Assembly (NCBI RefSeq): GCF_003590095.1
Contig: NC_039479.1
Span: forward strand, 7,936,001 to 8,000,000
Direction: 5' to 3'
Origin: Trichoplusia ni
Lineage: Eukaryota > Arthropoda > Insecta > Lepidoptera > Noctuidae
Length of the DNA stretch: 64,000 bases
Shown here: positions 55,277-64,000 of the stretch, in pieces
Position numbering within the stretch: the stretch's first letter is position 1
How the letters are laid out: every line of letters begins with the position of its first letter
Made by a program: the position numbers and the translations under genes
Notes under the pieces: model-generated
Database searches by the model: none
What the model was told of the DNA's origin: nothing
What the model saw: only the letters and a program-made list of their open reading frames with translations

Positions 55277-55660
55277 TTAACAATAACGTGACATCTTTTT
55301 CAAATCTGCTATGTAATCAGCTATTGTTTCTCCCGCTGATTGGCGTCTTTGTCGGAACCTATATCTCTCCGCGAGAATTGATGGTTTCCGCTGTAGACGT
55401 GCTTGCAGTAGTTCCGCCGCTTCTTTATATTTCAGGGTTGATGGTTTTCTCGGGCTCGCCAAAGTAGACAATAACTCATAAGCCGGTTCACCGCTAACGG
55501 CTAAGAGCTATTAATGTCGGTAATTTCAAATCTTCCGCTATTTTGTTAGCAACAAAATACATTTCGAGACGATCGACGTACGCCGACCAATTCCCATTGT
55601 TTATGTCAAAATCTCGAACTTTCCAGACATTTTTAATCACCCCACTACACAACAATTATT
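55277..55660 (-). pseudogene. Gypsy gag remnant
   Basis: In pieces of more than one frame the text reads NNGNWSAYVDRLEMYFVANK and SAGETIADYIADLKKMSRYC, both typical of insect gypsy gag. At least one frameshift lies between them. Confidence 0.65.
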
Positions 55661-55731
55661 TACGACTTTATTCTGCACCGAATATCGTTCCGTTATCCTA
55701 ATAAATATAATAAATTTATAAGATAAATAAT

Positions 55732-55807
55732 AGCCAATCCAAATTCCCGCGCATCACCCTGACTTGTCCACCGATAGCAACACATATATTTATAATCATA
55801 TGTAACA
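55732..55807 (-). repeat. 5' LTR start (shared segment)
   Basis: The minus strand begins TGTTACATATGATTATAAAT and pairs with the 51113-51183 segment. A degenerate primer-binding-like TTCGGTGCAGAATAAAG occurs near 55664-55680, which would make this LTR only about 120 bp long, so it may carry a deletion. Confidence 0.65.
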
Positions 55808-56335
55808 ACTTTTTCGGTAATTATTTGTTTTTCGATTCGAATAATAAGATATAGTCTTACGCAGATAAAACCCGTTTTGTAAAAAACAATATTTGCGACG
55901 CCCTTAGATAATTCTATGTCTATGGCGACGCCATTTTCGGACAACCTGCACCAGCTGTCATTTTATTTTATCTTCCGGATAGTAGTTAACAGCGATTTTT
56001 TTTAAATATACCGGCTGCGACATCTTGATTTTTTTTACTTATTCTAATGAAAAATAGTCCACTGGGATCAAAACTACTAATTGACTGATTTATTAATTAC
56101 CTGTATGCCCAATGCGCTCTATATTATCTGTTCGAAAAGTAAATGTCATATTGTCATTGGTATCGGTTTGATTCTTTGATTGGTCTTGGTTTATTTCATC
56201 ATTGTATTTTCCGTGTATTACGTATTTAACAAAAGACAATAAGATTAAAAAGTATCGCATCTAAGTCTTAGACAAATAAGTATAAGATCTAAGCGTAATT
56301 AATTACCAGTTAACGTATTCCATTATCCAAACATA
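55808..56335. promoter_or_regulatory. Upstream region of NCBP3
   Basis: A 0.5-kb stretch lies between the outer edge of the gypsy LTR and the NCBP3 start codon. It must hold the NCBP3 promoter. No distinctive motif is seen. Confidence 0.45.
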
Positions 56336-58120
56336 ATGGACAGAGAAGAAGGTGAAATGAGCGATGATAACGCTATGCTTGTTGATGATGATATTAAAGA
56401 TAATAAAGAACCGATTTCGTTTACAGAGGACTGTACAGTTGTAAGTGTGAAATAGTCTCATTATTATAAATAAAATAGATATATGAAATATATATTAGTG
56501 TTTTTGTTTGTCTCTTGAATTTGTTTTAGTTTTCATTGAATTATCATTCAAATAAAATCAAATATAAATGGATAGCATGTTATGTTACATATTTCAGGTG
56601 TATAAAGCGAATAAAGCCGGTCTGATAATTGAAAAATTAGAGAAGGTTGATGCCTCTAAAATAGAAGAAAGAGCTAAACGATTTGGTTTAAATCTAACTG
56701 GGAACAGAGTTATCACTCAAAGACAAATAGATGACCTTTATTCAAATTTTGGGATAGAAAGTGGAAATGAGCGGCATTTTCGTTTTGATGCATTGAATTT
56801 GAATGGTGTGGATGGGCTTACTACTAAAGAAATATTTCAATATTTAGAAGACTACAAACCATTGTCTTTAGAGTGGATTGATGAAATTTCATGTAAGTTT
56901 AAGATTTTTTAAATGAATCATTGCTGTAAAACCAATGGTTGATTAGATCTGCTAATTTCTATTGTGGTTTTATATTGTTAAACAATAGAGAAAGTGAAAT
57001 TTTCACTTTTAGTCGATACTTATCTAAGGAAATTGAGTTTTTTATATAAACAAAATGTTACAATCTATGTACCTACATAACTTTTATTTTAACAGCTTCC
57101 TAAATCTTTTGTTTGTTTATAGGTAATGTAGTATGTCAAGATCATATTTCAGCTGCACTGGCACTTCTGGTCCATTCCAGAGAAATCAGGGATGAAAATT
57201 TAAAGCAGATGCTTGATGAGAAACCTAATCACCATTGGCGTGAAGGCATGCCACATCCCAAAAAAGATTTAATTTTAATGAGATTTGCCACAAATGGAGA
57301 TAAAAAAGTAATGAAAAAGAAACCACAAAGAAAAAATGTTGATGAATTTTATGACCAAAGTATGGATTCTATAAGCAAAAATCCCTGGGGTGATTTATGT
57401 AAGTCTTGGGGAGTTTATGATCATCAAGAAGTTTTCCACAATAAGCCTAGGTACAGGGATGAAGATGATGATTATGATGCAAAGCCAGAAAAAGTAATAA
57501 GGATAAAAAATAAAAGCCTGGCTAGTAGGCTTGGTAAAAGGCATGTTGATAATAATGACAATCAGGATGAAAATCCTGAAGATAGTGCATCTGATTCAGA
57601 ATGGAAGATTAAATCTAAAACTCCAAGGATGAGAATGCATGCAGATGATGAAGAATCAAAGCAAAAGAAAAAGCTAGCTTTACAACATTCTAAAGATGAA
57701 GAAGAATACTCAGCATTGTCAATTGAAGTTGACAGTTCTGGCCGTAATTATGTTCCAAGAGAATATTCAAAGCTGTCAGACAAATTTAAAAAGCAAAGTA
57801 TACCCAAGAAGGTGCATGGAATACAATCACGTTTAGGTGATAAAGTTGTTCCTCACGAAGGTAGATCCCTTTCAAGTGATGAATCATCGCAGAACTCTGA
57901 CAGTATTGTAATGAGCAGGGTGCATAAAGTGAACAACACTAATAGTGTTTGGTCTAGATTAGAAATAAAAACGGCTAATACAAGTGCTCAGAGTGATTTG
58001 CGTCAAATATTGAAATCTAGAAAACATAAGAAAAATGATGACCTCCGTGACAAACTAGGGAAATCTAAACAGACTAACTTAAGAATTGAAATAGACAATA
58101 ATTATGCTCATGATTTATAG
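56336..58120 (+). CDS. NCBP3: NCBP3, nuclear cap-binding protein subunit 3
   Basis: Three exons: 56336-56440, 56598-56892, 57123-58120. They are in phase and encode about 465 aa. The short acidic N-terminus (MDREEGEMSDDNAM) is followed by EERAKRFGLN and a degenerate RRM. It reads FDALNLNGVDGLTTKEIFQY, then LEWIDEISCNVVCQD, matching the vertebrate 'YICGVDEMSTQDVFSYFKEY...IEWLDDTSCNVVW' block. After MRFATNGDKK comes a long charged, disordered tail with repeated RLGK-type motifs (SLASRLGKRH, IQSRLGDK, VWSRLEIK, LRDKLGKS), as in the orthologue. NCBP3 joins NCBP1 in an alternative cap-binding complex that supports mRNA export. The human protein is longer (about 620 aa), mainly in the tail. Confidence 0.9.
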
Positions 58121-60210
58121 TTTTACTCTTGCATAATAAGCCTTATGTATGTTTTAGCAAATTATATGTTAGTTATATTCAGTGTTTTCAAATATAATGT
58201 TTTTATGATCTGTAATGTCTTAATGAAATGAACTTTACATATTTTATTAAATCATTAATGTTTATTAACAATACCAATATGTATTCTCGTTTCATTGTTA
58301 TAATTTGTAAATAGCTCAATACAAAGTGTATTTTTCTATTTTATCATTAAGATGAAATAGAATTGTGTTCAAAATATGCTGTAAACTGATGATGTACTTA
58401 AAAATAATGTTGTTACTTGTTAGTAGTGCCTCATACTTTGATTTTGTTACTGATATTGAACAAAGTATTTACATATTTTATACATACTGTAGAATATTTC
58501 ATATAGATAGATGGAAAACACTTAAGCCTGCAGAAAAGTAACACACATGATTTACATTGGAGACATACAAGATAATTCTTTGGGAAATCAAATAAAATGC
58601 ATTCAAACTGGGTATTTTTTTTATTTTTGTGCTATTTCATGTGCATGATGTATACTAAAGTTAGAAATAGTTTTGAGTTTGTCATAAAATGATTAGAATA
58701 ACATGTGAGGGGGTTAGTAAATAACAATACTTGTAATGCACATAATATGTGCGGTAAAGTTATCATCCCTGGTTGACATAAAGGGACATTTAATAAATAT
58801 ATGGAAATAAATTGTAGAACTTATAAAGCTAGATCCGACAACTCAAGTGCAATGAATTAGTTCAAAATAAGTTGAATTTGATTTTTATCAATGACTTCAA
58901 TATATTCATAATAACGCCGCAGGCAGAGCAATAATGACAATACTATATAATTGTTAAATTAAAAATGTAAAACAGCACAAATCAATTTCTTATTTATTAT
59001 AATCGAATACTTAACATCCTGTTTTAAAGCTTAGCTTCGTAATCATGATGTTTAGCTAATGAAATATCTGTATTAAAATCATTTTTTTTTATTTAATAAA
59101 ATGTATAATTTAACATTAATGCTAATGCAACAAAGCAAAAATATTTTAATAATTCGGAAGACGAGTATTTCAATTGACTATATTAGTTCTATAATAATTT
59201 CTGAAGGCATTGTGTTATAAAATTAGGAATTATTTAAGCGTCTGTGTCACTAAATAAAATAAAATTAGTATGGAATTAGCAATAAAAATAAAATTAATAT
59301 TAGTATTTAAGCACAGTTTGATTGAAATAATTTTGATACATTTGTTCACAGTTTGAAGTTATTAAACAAAACGTCACTAATATTCTGTAAGTTGCTAAAA
59401 AGTAATACTGACAATTATCTATCCTGATTTGTTTCTACCATAAAATATACGTAAGTTAAGTACGTGAATATCGTCAAATAAAGTCATTCATTACAAAACT
59501 TAACGATAAAAAAATATCATTTGACCTGTTTAGGATATAAAAATATTTATAATTATTACATCTTAACAAAAAATAATGTAAAATATTAATAAAATTTAGG
59601 CACGCGTGTTAATATGTTAGCTAAAATTCTATTGTCTTAACATTTTGGTGCTGATTGCAATTAATATTATAAAGTGCAAGACTATGTCTAATAATATTAT
59701 CATAGGATTATGCAACCTCCAGTTATAGCTGGCACAACTAAGATATGTAGTCAACAGATCAATTCTTAACGTTACTATCTACATATCTAATTCTGGCACG
59801 TAATTTCCACATTCCAGTATTTCCTAATAATTGTTAACTTTTGTTCTTAAAGTTTAACATTTGTAAAATAGAAATGATATAAATATAATTAAATTCAGCG
59901 TTGATTAAAATAATGTAAATAACAAAAATATTTAGTGGAATGTTTCAGTCTTACTTATAAGTACTTCCAGTACGCCAAAGCGTCAATATTATCGTAATAG
60001 GTATGTTAACAGTGAAACCTTTTTATGAACATAGTTAACGAGAGTTCCCAAAGACATAACAACTATTATTATATGTGTTTACCTAGAACAAAATATGTCT
60101 AATAGCGTATTGATCAGATTAAACTGTTAACACCATAAGTCAATTTAATACCAATAATGGTAAAATTAAATTGGACATAGTAATTTAAATGTGTCAGAAT
60201 TTTCTGTTCA
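58121..60210. other. Convergent gap between NCBP3 and the MICAL-family gene
   Basis: Two 3' UTRs in tail-to-tail orientation. The 2.1 kb is unusually AT-rich and has no ORF or repeat I recognise. A long 3' UTR of the bMERB gene is likely. Confidence 0.55.
58591..58596 (+). terminator. Poly(A) signal candidate of NCBP3
   Basis: AATAAA about 470 bases past the NCBP3 stop, followed by a T-run. Confidence 0.45.
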
Positions 60211-63200
60211 TCATTTTAGCTTTTTCTGTTTTTCCGTTTTTTCTTCCTTGCGGTCACCTGATTCATCTTTTTTTTTAGATATTAATGAGTGTTTAGCTTT
60301 CTTTAATTGTTTCTTAACTTTGTCTTTAACTTTGTTCTTTTTAGGTGTTGGTATTACTTCAACTGATTTCATTGATGAACTGTTTGATTCACTGTTCCTT
60401 TGAGCTGAAATATGTCAAAAAATATTAGAATACATTATACCTTTTTTATCGTCTAAGTAAGCATATTCAATATTATTATATATTTTTTAAATCTTTTACA
60501 AATATTACTACAAATAATTTCATTAAAATGTTCCAGGTTTCTGATTTTTGTCTTATATTACCTCTTTTGCTAGCGATGGAAGCGGCAATCGCGAGATCCT
60601 CTTGGCGTTCTCGCCGTCGTTCTGCATCAATCTGCTGAACTAATTCGTCACGCATGCGAACTATTTCAACGAGACGTAATACTAGCTTTTCCTCGCGAGC
60701 CTGTAAAGAATAATTACATAAATATAAATGTAACAGTGTTATGTGCAGCTAAGGCCGACAATACACTGGCTGCTTTAATAACCGATTGCATGTATAAACA
60801 ATGCAATATCCGTTTACAGTCTCCATAGACTGCTTAGCGACAGATTTTTAACTTGCTGTAACATCGTCCGTATTCTTAGTTTTGAGTTGAGCTGTCGACC
60901 AAAGCAAAGCATGGTGTGTACGGCGCACATCACAAAATCACGCATTGCTGTACATAGGCTAACTGCTCTAGCATTCCGAGTATTGGTGGTCTTTTAGCTT
61001 TACTACGAGGGAACAAACTGAATGCCACCTTTTTACGAGTAATTGGGACTAAAATACATAAAACAATGAAAAAACATGTTTGATCAACATTACAGCGACA
61101 AGACGTGAATAACTTTTTTAAAAAGTTACTTCAATCGTAACTGTGATTTAGCTGAACCACGGATTTTATTAAATAAAATAATAATACAAAGATGGTGACT
61201 CTTTTTACTCTTCTGTCTAGCCTTTTCCCTAGATATTACTTTAGCCTGTCGTCTGTTGACGACAACTCATTGACGTGGATAAGTATCTTATAATGTTGAG
61301 AGAATTAATATAATAATTGACCTTGTCTGAATCGATGCGGTTAACAGCTGGTCGTGATTGGATTATCCGAATTTCATGTTCAATGTCAGCTTGCTCTTGC
61401 TCCAACCGTTGTTGTCGTCGTCTGAAATATACACATAATTATCAAGATAGTTATTCAAAAGAGGTAGATAGAATTACCAGCATGAATACAATTGAACGAG
61501 AAACTTAAAATAAACAGTTTGTATTACATTTCTTATTTTTTTAGAGTATAACTTGTTCTATTAGTATAAGGAATAGTTAATGGGTAAATACTCAAGAATG
61601 CGATGACGAATGGGACTTACATGTACATCAATTCAGTTTGTTTTCTGAACAAGTCATTTTTCTCATTGACCAGTTCACACAGCTGAATTACTAAATCTTC
61701 GACTTCCTCTTGCGGGACTGCGACGGAGTCATCGCCTGTAATAGGTTCCATTATACATAGTACTACGCTTACGAGTGTGAGAAATATTCGCACTATTTTA
61801 GATTGAAATGTTTACAAATCAATGTGGGTCATAATGTTATTGTTTTATTAAACTATGGCTGTTTTACTGCTACCGACTTATAATAAAGTTTAAACAACTA
61901 ATACGTTTCGTAAACATATATATTTATCATATGTATAACTTATAAGAAAGAAATTGATAGTTTGGGTGCTCAAATAGAAATAATGTGCATGAAAATGTTT
62001 ACCCTCACACTTGTCGCGTATCATCTTCTCGATGAGCACTCCCTGCCGCTCCAGACCAAGCTGCTGAGTTTCGAGCAGGTCCAGTTGGACTTGAAGATCC
62101 TCAGGAGACATTTGTAACTTTACTTCCCGTCGTTCTGGAAGTGGCAGGCCAGGGGCTGGCCCTTTCTTCCTTCCGCTTGCTGTAATTAAAGAAATATGTA
62201 GGTATATGTATAATTTGCAGCATCTATCTTTTGTTTTCCGATATCAAAATTCAACTTAGATAGTAGCAAATCGACGAATTATCATTAACCAATACATTTC
62301 GTTCGATCAGTATCTTCAGTTACTATCTTCACAAACCCTTTTAATGAACATCTTTTATCTAAATTGCTATATGTCGACGCTAAAAGTAGTTAACAAAGTT
62401 AACGGAGAGTACGTACCGTCTGAGTGAATGCTTTTCATACCAGAAGTGTTGATGCCTTTCTCCATGGAACCTCCACCGCCTGACACCGTCGACAGGCTGT
62501 CAGGGGGAGTGGGCGCCGGCCGTCGCTTCTTGAGAATCGGTGTTGATTTACCAATCGACTTCTATAAAATATAAATATAGTATTTCCATATGGCAGGCCA
62601 AACACATCATTGCGTACATCCATTTAAGCTGACGATATTTTTGTTTTCGTAAAATATGTTAACATTGTATTTGAGTGCCAGTTCAGTAAATCTAAGGAGT
62701 AGTAAAATATTGTTATAATGTCACGAGCCATCGCAGGTTTTTTCTGCAGGTTTCAGATGAGTAAGACTAATTAGCGAAAAGGAGTTTAACTTGTCACCTC
62801 CGTATTCAATGACGTGCCTGATCTTTGACATCGACGACGAAAAATTTACGGTCGACTAATGAAATGGGGCTTTCAATGAGTCATTCGTAATGTTACTACA
62901 TTATGTACAAATCTTATTTGTTCAGAATAGGTTATAAGAAGGTAAGTTTTAACCGATTAAAAAAATCTAAAACCCACGTTTTTTAATGTCAAAATTTATT
63001 AAAATCGGTCGAGCCGTTTTTATAGTTGTAAATTGCATTGTCATCGGGTTTGAAGCTACCATTACAGTTTTAGCTTGCTAGCTTATCGGAAAGTACCTTA
63101 AAATTGCGTACCCCAAAAATCCAACCGGATCGCCAAAAAAATAAGAAAAGTGAGTGTATAAAAATGTGGAATAAAGGGTAGAGAAAATCTCTAAGTAAAA

Positions 63201-63810
63201 TTCACAGAGCTTGCTGCTTGACTAAGTTAAGTTCATACAAAGTGCTTGACGAGTAAAGTTTTAAATGCTGACTTACTTGATCTGAATGAATAGTGGAATT
63301 ATACGAGCTGAATGAAGATATGCTCGCCACGTCGTCCATGGAGGTGGCGGGTTGTTCCATTCGCGGGGCTTCTGAAATCGCGATGGCTGGTGGCGGAGGC
63401 GGTGCTTTCGCTTTCTTTCGCCGAGCCATACTGCCAGGCAGATTAGGGGTGCTCGTAGCCATTGAAGACCTGTACATAGAGCTGCAAAAAAAAGCATTTT
63501 TAGAAGCACTGCTGTTGCCCGCAATCCTGCCCAGTGACAAGCCTTTTTATAATTACAAAAGAATTGATATTACAGTTGTACATAGCCATTTATAGTCCCA
63601 GGAGACTTCTGTACTCGTAGCAGAAGTTGGGATTATCGCCTTTGAAACGCTATCCACAGATTACCAACTTTTTCTTAATCTACATTGGGATTAACATTTT
63701 TTAATAGTTTTTAGCATTTGAGGACTCACCTCCTGCTGTGCGATTCATCTTCCTCCGATGAAGGCTCTTCTCCATCAGACCAAAAAGGATTGACAGCAAT
63801 AAGTCGCTTT
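60211..63810 (-). CDS. MICAL-family (bMERB) protein, 3' part, partial
   Basis: Eight 3' exons by my splicing: 63730-63810, 63277-63481, 62417-62561, 62003-62179, 61621-61735, 61322-61421, 60562-60700, 60211-60404. They are in phase, and the 5' part lies beyond the right edge. The visible protein starts with an NPF motif (KRLIAVNPFWSDGEEPSSEE). It continues with Ser/Pro-rich linkers (STPNLPGSMARRKKAKAPPP, STPILKKRRPAPTPPDSLST). A complete bMERB coiled-coil domain follows: LPLPERREVKLQMSPEDLQV, then LGLERQGVLIEKMIRD, LVNEKNDLFRKQTELMYIRR and REEKLVLRLVEIVRMRDELV. It ends in a lysine-rich tail. bMERB domains bind Rab8/10/13/35-type GTPases on endosomes. NPF binds EH domains, which suits MICAL-like or EHBP1 as well as MICAL. 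I cannot decide without the N-terminal domains. Confidence 0.85.
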
Positions 63811-64000
63811 CTGTAATGTAAACCACCATTTATATACCTTACATTTTTGTTTCCATAGAAAAATATTAAATGAACTAGCAGTATGTACCTACTTTTCAAT
63901 AATGTTCTTTTATAAACTAGTAAATCTTAAATTTATGATACTTAAAAACATAATTATAATTAACGAAAAATACACAATTAGTGATACAAAATTACTACAT

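Larger units (their letters stand above)
51113..55807 (-). mobile_element. Decayed Ty3/gypsy LTR retrotransposon
   Basis: On the minus strand the element starts at 55807 with TGTTACA and repeats the same LTR opening at 51183. The two copies share about 70 bp (TATATGTGTT..., TGGACAAGTCA, AATTTGGATTGGC), and beyond that they differ, so LTR lengths are uncertain. A polypurine tract, AAGGGTGGAGG, directly precedes the 51183 LTR, as expected for a 3' LTR. In order from 55807 the interior shows gag, zinc knuckle, protease, reverse transcriptase and integrase remnants with frameshifts and deletions. The 52264-53671 stretch is a later insertion. The gag-protease-RT-integrase order and the integrase type place it in Ty3/gypsy. 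It is not capable of movement as it stands. Confidence 0.88.

Overview
This window is nuclear DNA from an insect, most likely a moth (Lepidoptera). It is AT-rich. Its genes have many short exons with GT..AG introns, and every protein recognised is a eukaryotic housekeeping or cell-biology protein. The intergenic and intronic DNA holds repeats typical of Lepidoptera: tRNA-headed SINEs, copies carrying a 'CCGCGGCTTCGCCCGCG' motif, and hAT-like elements. I could not fix the species. All gene models were assembled by hand from splice sites, reading phase and remembered protein families. No RNA or database search was available.

Layout. 1-5890 is non-coding as far as I can see, with several GC-rich patches. 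Then come 11 protein-coding genes: FTSJ3/Spb1 rRNA methyltransferase (-), Bax inhibitor-1 (+), a DHHC palmitoyltransferase (-), DUS1L tRNA dihydrouridine synthase (-), SMPD4 (+), POLR3B, the second-largest subunit of RNA polymerase III (-), Miro mitochondrial Rho GTPase (+), cabeza/FUS-family RNA-binding protein (-), POLDIP3/SKAR (+), NCBP3 (+), and the 3' half of a MICAL-family bMERB gene (-) that runs off the right edge. Exon phases close exactly for all ten complete genes, and most lengths come out close to those of the human orthologues.

Most genes sit in head-to-head pairs (FTSJ3/BI-1, DUS1L/SMPD4, POLR3B/Miro, cabeza/POLDIP3) separated by roughly 1-1.8 kb, so each pair may share a promoter region. 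Several act in RNA metabolism (FTSJ3, DUS1L, POLR3B, cabeza, POLDIP3, NCBP3). They look like a chance neighbourhood of housekeeping genes rather than one pathway.

Mobile DNA is concentrated between POLDIP3 and NCBP3. A decayed minus-strand Ty3/gypsy LTR retrotransposon (about 51.1-55.8 kb) is split by a 1.4-kb hAT-like insertion flanked by a perfect 8-bp target duplication. A second hAT-type element lies in POLDIP3 intron 2. A family of TIR elements built from TCGCTCG-type repeats occurs twice, once apparently nested in itself. No clearly new biological system was found. The most useful leads are an in-frame 39-nt candidate cassette exon in Miro, two perfect TGACGTCA sites upstream of BI-1, a NAGNAG acceptor just before the cabeza PY-NLS, and the nested transposons.
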